A DNA stretch of 64,000 nucleotides from Glutinoglossum americanum (taxonomy: Eukaryota; Ascomycota; Geoglossomycetes; Geoglossales; Geoglossaceae), in the NCBI GenBank assembly GCA_020080175.1, contig JAGHQL010000079.1:51214-115213 (forward strand). Direction: 5' to 3'. The position numbers were made by a program, and so were the translations under genes. Shown here piece after piece: positions 44,275 through 55,090 of the stretch (within the stretch, counting starts at the first letter, position 1; each line of letters opens with the position of its first letter). Below the pieces are notes generated by a model. The model was not told the origin of the DNA. It searched no databases and saw nothing but the letters and a program-made list of their open reading frames with translations.

Positions 44275-45221
44275 GTTGGAAGCGAGCGAGTAGCTGTAGT
44301 GTCTTGTTTCTGGGAATGTATTGTTTTGTAGATGTACGGGTATGCGGAGTATTCGCAAGTATTTGTGGGCGGAGACGGATAGAAAAGGAGTGTGGATGGA
44401 TGTAGGTGAATGGGCCGCTGTGTTGGCGTTCGTTAGCGTCAACTGCATAAAAATTTACCAACAGTTCACAACGGATACAAACGGAGCACCACGAGGATAA
44501 CAGACGCCTTTGGTCTCCTCGGTACCGCACGAGCTACAACAGAGCCGGTAATCTGTGTCGGAATTCCCGATTGCAAATGCAATTGCGGATGATAGGATAA
44601 TTGCAAGTTACATACTGAGGACTTACGAATTATTAAAGATACTATTTGACCCGGCTTGGCAGCATGCATCTGCAGGAACAAGGGCGGACAAAACGGGATT
44701 GCCCAGACCAAGCCCGGACTACAGATAACGTTGGCTCACGGTACTTTAGGTCATCGCCCGTCTCAGCGGTCCAGACAGGCCGGTCTCAGCCACTCGGACC
44801 AGTGACACAGATGCACTCTGGCACATAACACGTTACAAGAGTGGGTGTTATTTTAAGGGGGTTTGACATTGGGGCAGACTACTAAGTAAAGTAGTGTGTA
44901 TCTGTGTACCGGACAAAGGTCCGAATCCAGATCGTGAAACTAGTTATCGAGGTTTTATCTTCCTCCGCAGCAAAGAAATCTGCACTTCGTACCAACATCA
45001 CGGGAGATTTCCGCGTCAAAGCATTTTCAAGAGGGCGGCTGAGGCGAGAACGTGCCAAGCGCTGCTTCGCCTCCTGACGAGCCGGCAACCAAATCACTCT
45101 ACCTCGAAAGCAACTTCACGTCGACCAACGCTACTTATAAGAGACTGACCTGTTACTATTAGGATAAGTGAGATATAAAAAGGCAGTATACAGGAGCTGA
45201 GGAATCTGCCTTGCGGCTGCG
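44275..45221. promoter_or_regulatory. divergent upstream region of ERG13 and the 710-aa gene
   Basis: A 947-bp stretch lies between divergent starts. No coding segment was recognised. I could not identify a sterol-response element with confidence. Confidence 0.4.
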
Positions 45222-47404
45222 ATGGCCGACCGACCGCCAAACCGAGGGTCCTCCCTGCAACGATCGGCCGATAGACGAGAACCATCGCGTCCCTCGATAC
45301 CATTTAATCCGGAAGACGATCTGGGTCTGGAGTCGCTTGGGGTGTCGGATGGATTTGCTCCTCGATCATCAGCTGGTCATGATAGATCGACGGCACCATC
45401 CGCACTCCCTTCCGACAGGCTATCAGCTAGGCGATCTGTGCCTCTGAACGCACCTCCCAATGCAACGACACAAAGATCTAGCACTGCCAAGGTATCGGAT
45501 CAGCAAGATGGGAGGTCTTCCTTTGCTCTACGTAACGATGGCTTTGCCAGCCAGTTACCTCCAAGGCGGACGCCAAGTACGACCACCACACTCTCTAATG
45601 ATACCACCTCGACATTCACTATTTCAAGGACTCAAAGCCCTTTCCAGGGCCCATTACGCCCTACCCACCCATACGCAATGTATCCACAAGGCACGGGCAT
45701 TCCATCGCCAGCAATGAGCTTATCGACCACTTCCACGGTTCGATTGCCAGAACAAGCACTTGGCGTCCATGGACCAACGCATCCTTATACCATGTATCCT
45801 CAAAATACGGTAGTTGGGGGGGGGAGCGCTAGTGACACAGTACCAACCCTGTCGATACCTGTTGGATTTCCGGGATTGGGGCAAAACTACCAGAGGCGTT
45901 TAGGTCCTGAAGGTGAAGAGGCTGGGGATATCATTGGCCCCGATGGCCATACGGAACAACTGCCACCCTACTCCAGATATCCCGACGGCATCCCTACAAG
46001 AGGCCATGTCGTTAGTAATAGTAACGGTCCGGGGATTCCGGCAACTGTCTCTGGTGTTCCAGAATACGACCCTAGCCGTTCTCAGGTCAGCTTGAATATG
46101 CCACAGTCCCGGTTGTCGATCCGTAGCGCCATGTCGGATTCAAGCGGGACACGGCTTCATGCCGTAGGCAATGCGGAATCGGGCACCAGTGGAAGCCTAA
46201 AGGAGAGGCTGACAGAAACGGGAAGGAAGAGAGTATTTGGAAGCAAGATACCACTATGGTGTATTGCTATCGTCCTCGTTGTAGTGATTCTCTTACTGGG
46301 AGGCATTATTGGTGGTGTTCTAGCTAGACACCACGCACAAGAGCGGCTGGCCACGCTACATCCTGCACAGTATGTGTCTATGACTATCAGGACAGGGAAG
46401 GCCGCTGACTATACTTTAGGCAATCAACAGTCTTTGCTACAGTGACCACGACACTAGATGCTTCACCTTTTCCGACCCTGCCCTCATATGTTCCTTCACT
46501 TCCAACGGGTACTTGGTCAGTATCGGCTGACATGCACGAGAGCTCGAACGAGTGCCTGGGTGGCTCCTCGGATAGCAACGCATGGTCCTGTGGGCCGTCT
46601 AGCAATTTGCAGAACCTACAAATAGAGGTCGAACGAGATAGTGATGGCGGATTAGGTTGGATCCGACTCATCGTGCCAGATCGTAGTCGATCTCTGGAAT
46701 ACGGGGCACAGCCTCCTGTATTCAATACACCAACGGAAGCCACAGTAGCTTTGGATAAAAACGATCCAGAGAGAGGCCCAGCATACTTCTTCCATTTGGT
46801 GTACGATAAAGTCGTCCTCCTCCACGACAATGAACTGGGCCCTTCCTCGTCCAACCAGGATGCTTCAAAAAGAGATATCGGCGACCACAAACGGGACTCC
46901 GAAGATGATGAGCCTTCGGATCTACCCCCCAACTTTTATCAAGGAGGTTACCAAGGCATTTCTCGGAAGAATACTGCCCAACCAGGTGATCTACTTTGGG
47001 TTTGCGTATGGAACGATACATTGCTCGAGGGTTTCGTATACATCACACAACATTCCGCCAACTCTTCCCTGGCATCACCTACTAGTTCTGTCGCTCCCTC
47101 TGCCTCACGGGCCCCATCTGCGCAGATGATGACGTACCCTTATGTCGTTAAGATCGAAGAGCATCGTATTCCGGCATTGCCGTCCCAGCCGCAACCGTAT
47201 TGCCAGAAGAAGAAAGTTCTGGACAATGGCTCTCTGGGGAACTGGACGAACTCGACAGGCGGTTTGATTATTGAGATGCTGGATGAGTGCAAACCTTGGC
47301 TTTCCTCCCGTTCGCTTATTAAGGAACGCGGTCTTGGGCGACCTCGGTTAGAAGGAAGGGACGATGACTACCCTACTTGTCGCTGTGAATGGATGAGCTT
47401 ATGA
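45222..47404 (+). CDS. Single-pass membrane protein, DUF7820-like
   Basis: Two exons, 45222..46369 and 46420..47404, encode 710 aa; the join reads LHPAQ-QSTVFATVTTTLD. Residues 1-345 are disordered, Ser/Thr/Pro-rich and cytosolic-like, and contain two copies of PTHPYxMYPQ (near residues 146 and 187). A membrane helix lies at about 348-370 (IPLWCIAIVLVVVILLLGGI) after a basic ERLTETGRKRVFG. The C-terminal domain is Cys-containing: ECLGGSSDSNAWSCG, LGWIRLIVPD, GPAYFFHLVYDKVVLLHDNE, QPGDLLWVCVWNDTLLEGFV and CRCEWMS. This layout resembles DUF7820 proteins of Pezizomycotina as I remember them; I know no function. Topology suggests an outside or lumenal C-terminal domain. Confidence 0.75.
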
Positions 47405-48127
47405 TTGGTGTCTGAGCACCCGAAGGGTTATTGTTACAGGCACCTTCTGGGTTCAGCAGCAGGCGTACCCCCCCGGTGGCCCTGAGAGCACCTGGGAAAT
47501 TCTTTGGATATATTTTAGGGTATATTTAATTTTGCTAAAAGGCGTCAATACTACGGGGTGTTTGTATATCTCTTGGAGCGATGGGCAGTGGCAATATCAC
47601 ATTTAAACGGGTTCTGAGGGCTTTGTTCTTTGCCTCTGTTTTATCCAAGATCCGGTGTAGTAAACCGCTGTGTTTATGTTATGGTCATGCCAAATGCACT
47701 TCCGTTGGCGCGATGGGAACTATGGCCGGTCACTTGAACCCAAATATGCGGGTGGGAACCGCCATGCAGTCGATAAGTAATTCTACACTTCCTTCCTCAG
47801 TTATTATTACAATGAAGCCAAAATTCGTCGTTTCCACGATTGAAGCGCTCTCGTGGTAGTGATGTGTGAAATGTCGCGAACAAGCTGGTGATTTTCGGAA
47901 GCCACTCCCAAGATCTTGAGGGCTGCTTGGGTTGATGCTCGTCGGTGAGTAGATATACGACGGCAGGGTTAACCTTTGTGCACACTAGCAATCTTGAAAT
48001 GCAGCGAAGATCCGCAATAGAAAGGTGATCGTTTCTCCCCTGCACCCAATATTCCATGGAACTGAGCCCCTTAATCGCTTGCCAGGAGTAATATTCCTAG
48101 GCCACTAGAGGAGGTAAGCATCCTTTC
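47405..48127. other. convergent 3' region
   Basis: The stretch lies between the stops of the 710-aa gene and the MDR reductase. The open frame at 47581-47859 has no domain and is rejected. Confidence 0.45.
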
Positions 48128-49102
48128 TCAATCAGGTAGTTCCTCCAACACTTCCAACACTATCTTGCCCCGCGTATGTCCTTTTCCACCTAGCTCGAAT
48201 GCCTTGTTCGCGTCCTCAAGCCGCATCACGGTTTCTACCTCAGGCCTTATCATACCTTTGTCCACCAACTGTCTAATCTGCCCCAACTGCTCTCCGTTCG
48301 GTGAGACGATAGGCCATACCCTTTTGACGCCTGGATGCTGCTTCGCTACCTCTAGCGAAGCCGGCTGCGCGACTGAGATCAGTACACCGCCGTCTTGCTT
48401 GACTACATCCCAGCATCGAGCGAGCGTGTCACCACCTACACAGTCGAAGACTATGTCTGCATTCCGTATGGTGTCAGCAAAGGAGACTGTCGTGTAATCG
48501 ATTGCTTCATCTGCGCCTAGACTACGGATGAAATCGACATTACGGGTTGAGGCCGTGCCAATGACGTGAATGCCTGCCCAATGCGCGAGCTGGACGGCAA
48601 AGATACCTACGCCGCCCGCTGCGCCAGTAATTAGGACTCTTTTCCCCACGTTCCTCCCGTGATCTAGTGGGTCTAACCCGGCGTGGTCAAAGAGCGCCTG
48701 CCATGCGGTCAGAGCGCTTAACGGTACTGCTGCAGCTTGTATATGGTTGAGCGTCTGTGGCTTGGGTGCGATCTCTGCGGGGAGAGCGATGGCGTATTCG
48801 GCTTCTGCACCATCACGAGAGAATGCGGTGAGGGCGAAGACTTCGTCACCAATTTTGTAGGGAAAGGAAGAGGGGATGCTAGTGCCTAGGGCGGCGATAG
48901 TGCCCGAGAGGTCATGTCCCGGGATGGGAAACGGTCGCGGGGTGCCAGAGCGGGTAGTGTGGGTTTCAGGCCAAGTGAGCTCGGGGGCGATAACAGCGGT
49001 GGCATGGATACGAAGAAGGACGTCATTGGGGCCAAGGGAGGGGATTGGGACGTCACTCTCGTAGAGAACCTCTTTGCGATTGTGAAGGCGGATTGCTCTC
49101 AT
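48128..49102 (-). CDS. MDR-family NAD(P)H quinone/enone reductase (zinc-free)
   Basis: An intronless 324-aa frame. The GroES-like N-terminus starts MRAIRLHNRKEVLYE and has LGPNDVLLRIHATAVIAPEL and PFPIPGHDLSGTIAALG. The Rossmann domain has the long glycine motif KRVLITGAAGGVGIFAVQLA, then GTASTRNVDFIRSLGADEAI, IVFDCVGGDTL and, at the end, KAFELGGKGHTRGKIVLEVL. The catalytic and structural zinc ligands of alcohol dehydrogenases are missing, which fits quinone-oxidoreductase-like enzymes that reduce enones or quinones with NADPH. The substrate is unknown. Divergent from the DUF7918-like gene. Confidence 0.88.
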   Translation of the reverse strand: MRAIRLHNRKEVLYESDVPIPSLGPNDVLLRIHATAVIAPELTWPETHTTRSGTPRPFPIPGHDLSGTIAALGTSIPSSFPYKIGDEVFALTAFSRDGAEAEYAIALPAEIAPKPQTLNHIQAAAVPLSALTAWQALFDHAGLDPLDHGRNVGKRVLITGAAGGVGIFAVQLAHWAGIHVIGTASTRNVDFIRSLGADEAIDYTTVSFADTIRNADIVFDCVGGDTLARCWDVVKQDGGVLISVAQPASLEVAKQHPGVKRVWPIVSPNGEQLGQIRQLVDKGMIRPEVETVMRLEDANKAFELGGKGHTRGKIVLEVLEELPD

Positions 49103-49599
49103 GGTTCCTTTAGCTTGTTAGCAGTTGAGGGATTTGAGGTTGTGAATGAGATAAGGACATAAATAGCTTCGACTTTTGTTCTGCTATTGCCTTTAGACGA
49201 ATCACCGGGTCCTGCTGTGCAGGGACCCACAGTAGTAGCGCAAAATGCTGCCTGCAAGGAAACTTTAAGGCGATGAAGATATTGTGGATCCTGCTCGTCT
49301 TGCCAAGCAAGTCGTGGAATTTCTTCGATCTTGCGCTAAACCCCATTGAGAGGCTCCTATTGAAACTCCTCCAACTCTCTAACCTTCGCCTCTCACACGT
49401 CAGAGCAACGTGGAGGGACGGAGCTCGACACACGTCTACTGTGCGCGCTCTCATCACCATTCTACGTGTGCTTTTCCGCATTTCCCATCATCACTTTTAA
49501 GAGCAACAGAGCGACCAGCTGCTCGGCTAGGCTCCGCTTCCAGACCGCTTCCAAACTATCGAAGACGCGGCTGAGTTAACGACAGCTTAGATCTTAGAC
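49103..49599. promoter_or_regulatory. divergent promoter region
   Basis: A 497-bp stretch between divergent starts; no other feature was recognised. Confidence 0.4.
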
Positions 49600-51529
49600 A
49601 TGCCCTGCTTCAAAGGTCTTGCAATTAGTATCCATACCAATGATGGTCCTCTCCCTGAATACTCCATCCTGAAGCAGTCCAGGAATTCTCGGATCACCAC
49701 TTACATTCCCGTGCCTCCTCCGAAGATCCCCACAGACTCTACGACAAACAAGCTAGAACAGTCGACATTTGCTATCTCCATCACACTTTTGACTCCCGGT
49801 CTTACGGTACCTTATTCAACCCCAAAAGCGACTCCAGACAACCCACATCCGAGACCGAAGGTAGTAGGCGGTTTGCCTGGTTTCGGTGCAGAGCGTGGCA
49901 AATATGTCGGTGTGATCACGCCCTACATGCCGTTGACATCGTCGCCAAATGAGACAATTGCTGCGTACATTTACTTTGATGGCCGACAGAAAGAGGAAGT
50001 AGCTACGCTGCTTAGACGTGGAGAGGAGACATGGGTTAACTCTCGGTGGGTCTCTGTTCCCGAGTCAGAGGGCGGCGGGCTCGCAGAGAGGGAATTTCTT
50101 TTCAGGGAAGTTGGGTTAGAGAGATGGCTTAATGGGTTGGATCTTGATGGCAAGGACGCTGCGGCTAAGCTCGAGAGACGGCGACTGCGGTTGGAGAAAA
50201 AACGTCGGAAGCGTCGAGACAACCCCACTGGCGATACCGATCCGGCGGAAATGCAGACTGATAAAGATGAAGACCCAGACACTAAGAGCGTGCTTCGATA
50301 TGCATCCCGTGATCAATCTCCAGTGGAATCGGGTGATGATATCGTCTCAGACTCGGATTCTGAAGCTCCCCAACCAGAAGCAACTGGTCAAATCAAGATA
50401 GCTCTATTCCGTGTCCTCGCCTCTGGAGAAGTTAAACGTGGTGAATATTCACCACAGTTTGATGCGCATGATGATGATGAATCGGAGAATAGCAAGCGAA
50501 GCCGTTCGAACGGTGATGCTGCCATGGGAGAGGAACCAGACGTTGATCATACCACTAGCTTCGCAGAACCCAAGACACTTGACCCAAAGTCTATCAGCAC
50601 ACAGACGGTCACCGCTATTGACGGACCTGAGAAGCCATATGCAGTTTTTACGTTCTTTTACAGGGGTGAACGTGAGTTTCCTCCGACCACGTTATTCACT
50701 TCACTTATAGATAGAGCTAACGAATCTTCTCAGGCGTACTCCAAAAGATGCGGATTTTGCCTAGCACCAAGTCTCCTGAGAAAACTCCAACCTCAGCAAA
50801 GCGTCGCTCAATGCAGACAGACTTCTCCAGCCTTGCCCCACTAACGACCACCGGAACAGTCGGATTTACCTCATTCCGCGATCCTAACTCCAATTCTCCC
50901 TCTCAGAATTCGAAGAAGAAGGGACGAAGTAGCATCGGGGGGGTGTTAGATGCTGATAGCGAGGACGAAGACGACGACGATGATGTTAAGCCTACAGTGA
51001 AAATTGAAGAGGCTGGCGAAGATGAAGATGAAGACAAATCAAAGGTTCTACTATCAATTGAAGATGCCAGAAAGCAAGGCGAGCTTGCAGAAGGTGTCCG
51101 GAAGATTAAGGTCTAGCCACAGTCCCAGCATCGTTCGTTTCTATGTGGAAATTGCTGACAATGCTGCAGCTCAAACGTGCACATTCTGCTGAGCCTGTTA
51201 ATTCACCTTCTCCCCAAACTTCTTACCCTACCGCAAAGTCTCCTTCGGCTACAGTATCTACTCCCGTGACTGGAAATACTCCGCCCAATACCGCGGATCC
51301 AGCAACGACTCCGCCTGCTTCGAAGCCCATCTTTAGCACCACGCCACATGGCCTTGTAGACGACTCGATTGTTGGTAGTCCTTTGAAGAAACAGAGAGCG
51401 AGCATCTCAGGATTGGAAGATGAAGCTATGAGAAGACGCCTGGGGATGCTTGGAAGTAACCTCCAAGAGGTTCTTGGGGAAACTGGCAAGGAAAAGGCCA
51501 AGGTGAAGGAGGAAATGGATGAGGACTAG
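49600..51529 (+). CDS. DUF7918-like nuclear-type protein
   Basis: Three exons: 49600..50671, 50734..51110 and 51170..51529, encoding 602 aa. Joins read FFYRGE-RVLQKMRILPSTK and GVRKIK-LKRAHSAEPVNS. The N-terminal third is a beta-rich domain (KGLAISIHTNDGPLPEYSIL, ISITLLTPGLTVPY, TIAAYIYFDGRQKEEVAT). A basic helix (AAKLERRRLRLEKKRRKRRD) and an acidic linker follow. Then come IKIALFRVLASGEVKRGEY and YAVFTFFYRGE, which I associate with DUF7918. The C-terminus is Ser/Thr/Pro-rich with acidic runs and SPLKKQRASIS. Composition and basic runs suggest a nuclear protein; no function is known to me. The second donor, AAG|GTCTAG, is weak but is the only one that keeps phase and has a GCTGAC branch before the acceptor. 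Confidence 0.7.
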
Positions 51530-52018
51530 TTAATTTTTAAGGGGATACCCGCACCGAAAGACCTGTGTCAGGCATTTCTAAAGTGTTGGGGTGCCGAGAA
51601 TGGTGCGTTATCTGATTCCAGAAGCGCCATGGGTGCAAAGTGGCCAAGCGTATTTAATTCTGGGTTTCGCGGGGACGAGCGCCCGGGAGAAACGGGCTCT
51701 TGTAGACCCTGGGACGACAAACATACGTCGAGCTTGCGAACGAACAGAAAATTTTTCGAAGGATTCAATATGCACAAACGTGGGAGAAAGGATCAGTCTG
51801 GATAACCAAAAAAAGATAATGTATCATAAAATTCTCTGGATGGAAAAGGTGAGGGGAGGGTTTGTGGGGAGGGTTTAGTCCAGCAATAAAGAATGCATTT
51901 TTATTAGTGACCTCTATCGGGGAAGATTATAATTTTCATTCGAATTTTGACGTAGTATACAAGGAACTGCTTTTGTCAACATGGGTTGGTAGAGCGGGAA
52001 AGGTAAGCAAGCTATTTA
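51530..52018. other. convergent 3' region
   Basis: The stretch lies between the DUF7918-like stop and the SURP/CID gene stop; no gene was recognised. Confidence 0.4.
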
Positions 52019-54607
52019 TTAGTCGTCGTCCGAATCTGCAAACATATCCTCCGCCTTTGGTCGACGACGCTTTCCCAGTACTGGGGTTCCATCGCCCGGG
52101 CCTTTCGTAATCTCTAACCCTTTCGCCTTGAAGCCAATACCAGTCACCGGAGGCGCCGCAGCGGCCTCGGTCGGAGGTAGTTCCGCTTTTGACTCGGCCC
52201 CCCTAACATGTTCGGTGGCCAACTCTCCTTTACCATTTTTAACGGGTTCTTCATCAGCGCTGTCGCCACCAATAGACTGCCCTTCCTCACTGTCCTCCAT
52301 AGGTACCCCGTCGATATCATCTTCATCCTCGAGCATGGGCTCACCGTCAACGTCGACATCATCCTCAAAACCTTCATCCACTTGGTCATCGGAGGCTGGC
52401 ATTGCGTTTATATCTGCCCTCGGACTGTTGGCTGCTTCCGGCGTCGCTGTCGCGTCGACAGTCTTCCACCTCGATTTCAGAACGCCAGAAGCTGAGGACA
52501 AAGACTGATTTGAGGTGGCGGCGGCAGCGGCAGCAGCTTTTTCGGCGGCAGTAGGTGGCGGGCTCGCGAAGACAGCGGCAAAATGTTCTTGAGACGCCTG
52601 TGGGAAAACACACCAGCCTTCCCAGAGGGTCAATACACTTTGTACACTTCGCTTCCACTTTTCGGCCCGCAGTCGTCCCCATTGCAGTTCTTTATCCAGC
52701 CTGCCTAAACCCTCGAAGATCGTCCTTTTTCGCAAGGCAGTTTCGAAGAGCTGACGATAGCGCCAAGCGTGTCTGACGCCGCTCGTAGAGGAGGATGAGA
52801 GGATATCAGAGACGAGGTAGAGAGCGATTAGCTTTGATGAAGATGTGTCTTCCTTTTCTTTGGACCGATCTTTGGCTCCTGCCCCATCATCCTCATCTTC
52901 ATGCTCCTCGTTGGCCCTTCGGTTAGGATTTGCACTTGTGCAAGTAAACGGCTGTTCGATGTTCGATACAATCATATCCACGACCTCGTCCGCACCCTCA
53001 CCGGCATGTTCGATAGCAAAGCAGGTCACACGAGCGACATCCCCTTTGCGAAGTTTTGCTGTAGACGCAGGAAGTCGCGCCAACAGATGAGCTAGCTTAG
53101 ACCGCTGAAGCGGGTTCAGGTAAGCCTTGCCGTCGCCGTCTGCAGCGCCTATGTCCGAATCTTGCGGAGGCCCACCATAACGATTCTGGTGGTGATGGCG
53201 CCGAGCGTCCTCGTCGTCGGAATTCTCATCTTCTGAGGAATCATAATCATCGTCTGAGACAAATTCGTCTAGTCTCGTAACGTACTCGAATCGAAGGCCC
53301 TTTTTAGGAGCTACCCATGAAGCGCCTCCGTCGAACACATATTGCGGCAAACCATTGCTGGGGCTTCGGCCGTAACCACTCCCTTCTTGCGAGCCAGATA
53401 GAACTTCCCACAAACGCCAACGATACCAGACGCCACCTGGACTTCTCGCATCCCATATCCAAGCCCATTTCTGTTCTCGCTGTACTTCTGGCCGGCTCAT
53501 GAGCAAAGCTTCGAATTCGGGTCCATGCCTGAGGAGGTTTTCAATTGACTTGTGAATTAACCTAAGTTGCCTCAGGTCGGATGGTGGGTTTACTGAGACC
53601 TGCAGAGGCGGAGACCTTGCGAATTGTCCGGGCCCAGTAGGTGCGAATGAAGCTGGGGGTGCGAAACCGCCTCGGTGTGGAGGCGGAGCACGGTTTAATG
53701 AACCTCCTGGTCCTATTGGTAGTGGCCTAGCTCCAAATGGCATTGAAGCGAGAGCTGAGGCTGCCCCTCCAGATATTTGTGGTGCCGCGCTCAGTGCAGC
53801 GGAGGACAAATGCCGTGCCAACGACAGATAGTATCCCCAGCCCAAATACCTGTTCTGCATCCCATTAACGGCCGCATCGATATCGTTTGCCGGAGTATCC
53901 TTTGCGAGTGTTACAATCGCCGAAAGCGACTTCCGTTCGGTAGATGTAGGCCCTGATGGAGGAATCAATCGTACAGCGTCTACTTTGAGAATCGGTGGTA
54001 GCAGAGACTTTATTACTGCAGGAGATGTCCCAGGAGGTAACGATGAGAGATGTAACGTGGGCTTAGGAGTAACATGTTCTGCGGCTCTCCCATCTGCCGT
54101 CGCGTTATCCTCATCATCCGAGGTCTGAAAAGCGGTCACCGCCGCCGTTGGGCCACTTAACGAATCTTCAAAAGCGAAGAGACCCTGGTCGTTGTCTCGA
54201 GGCCGGGACTGAAATCCATCATGCATTCGCTTTCGAGACGGCGGGCCAGTGACAGCATCGTGGCCCAAAGGTCCAAAGCCTCCTCGTCCAGCATGTCCAA
54301 CTCCACCTCTGCTGGCCGCAGGCCCGGTGGGAACCGTAAAGTGTCTCTTCGGCGCGCTGCCTGCTATCACCGAGGTTCCAAATCCACCGCTCCCCGTTGC
54401 ATTTCGCGCATGCGAGACTGACGAACCACCGTCATCGTCCTCGAATGACTTGACGAAGTCTTCGTAAACCGCAGCAGTCTCAGCCTCCTCGCGCCGACGC
54501 TTCGCCTCTGCTTCCGCTTTTTGGCGTTCGAAGATGGACTTCTTAGTAGGCGCTGCAAGCTTGGATTTGATTGCTGGAAACTCAGTAATCTTTGCGGAGT
54601 CCGACAT
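52019..54607 (-). CDS. U2 snRNP-associated SURP/CID splicing factor (SR140-like)
   Basis: An intronless 862-aa frame. Order of parts: N-terminal KKSIFERQKAEAEAKRRREE helix with YEDFVKSFEDD; an RRM-like domain at about residues 183-270 (TLHLSSLPPGTSPAVIKSLL, then a cross-strand ending YYLSLARHL); a SURP motif at about 345-410 (LRLIHKSIENLLRHGPEFEA, LMSRPEVQ, WAWIWDARSPGGVWYRWRLW); and a CID domain at about 510-690 (LLARLPASTAKLRKGDVARV, LIALYLVSDILSSS, WRYRQLFETALRKR, VLTLWEGWCVFPQ). The C-terminus is acidic, with GIGFKAKGL near the end. This order matches U2SURP/SR140, which acts with U2 snRNP in the nucleus. The Met at 54607 starts the conserved N-terminus. Divergent from the dehydrogenase gene. 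Confidence 0.88.
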   Translation of the reverse strand: MSDSAKITEFPAIKSKLAAPTKKSIFERQKAEAEAKRRREEAETAAVYEDFVKSFEDDDGGSSVSHARNATGSGGFGTSVIAGSAPKRHFTVPTGPAASRGGVGHAGRGGFGPLGHDAVTGPPSRKRMHDGFQSRPRDNDQGLFAFEDSLSGPTAAVTAFQTSDDEDNATADGRAAEHVTPKPTLHLSSLPPGTSPAVIKSLLPPILKVDAVRLIPPSGPTSTERKSLSAIVTLAKDTPANDIDAAVNGMQNRYLGWGYYLSLARHLSSAALSAAPQISGGAASALASMPFGARPLPIGPGGSLNRAPPPHRGGFAPPASFAPTGPGQFARSPPLQVSVNPPSDLRQLRLIHKSIENLLRHGPEFEALLMSRPEVQREQKWAWIWDARSPGGVWYRWRLWEVLSGSQEGSGYGRSPSNGLPQYVFDGGASWVAPKKGLRFEYVTRLDEFVSDDDYDSSEDENSDDEDARRHHHQNRYGGPPQDSDIGAADGDGKAYLNPLQRSKLAHLLARLPASTAKLRKGDVARVTCFAIEHAGEGADEVVDMIVSNIEQPFTCTSANPNRRANEEHEDEDDGAGAKDRSKEKEDTSSSKLIALYLVSDILSSSSTSGVRHAWRYRQLFETALRKRTIFEGLGRLDKELQWGRLRAEKWKRSVQSVLTLWEGWCVFPQASQEHFAAVFASPPPTAAEKAAAAAAATSNQSLSSASGVLKSRWKTVDATATPEAANSPRADINAMPASDDQVDEGFEDDVDVDGEPMLEDEDDIDGVPMEDSEEGQSIGGDSADEEPVKNGKGELATEHVRGAESKAELPPTEAAAAPPVTGIGFKAKGLEITKGPGDGTPVLGKRRRPKAEDMFADSDDD

Positions 54608-55090
54608 GGTTGCACGCCTGTTCAGTGTTTAGTTCATGTCCATCGGTCGTTGCGTTGACAGTTTGGTGGTTTCACAAGAGGACTTCAACGGGGATTGAGC
54701 CACATAATGAGCCACATCAACAAGCCACATTTTAGATCTCGGTAGTCCGCTTTGCAAAGCCCACACTCAAGAATCTATCTCGTACCAGCAAACCTGGATG
54801 TTACGGAGTACAAGCCCAATGATATGTAACATTGCATGTTTACATTATAATACATTGTGCATGCATTGAGTAGCAAGTGAGTCCGACCGGCGAGGCGGAC
54901 TAGAGTTAACGTTACATCTAAGTTCATTAGGCAGAAGCAATACGCTTCAACCAGGCTACAACCAAACTGTTTTTCCGACTCTAATTCAATGCCAATTCTT
55001 GACCTAGTACTGCATGTATATAGGTGCCTTACTTGCTTCTAATCACAGCATTGATACCACTTAATCTTTAGCCCTATTTTTCTTCTAGAC
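54608..55090. promoter_or_regulatory. divergent promoter region
   Basis: A 483-bp stretch between divergent starts, AT-rich in its middle; no coding segment was recognised. Confidence 0.4.
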
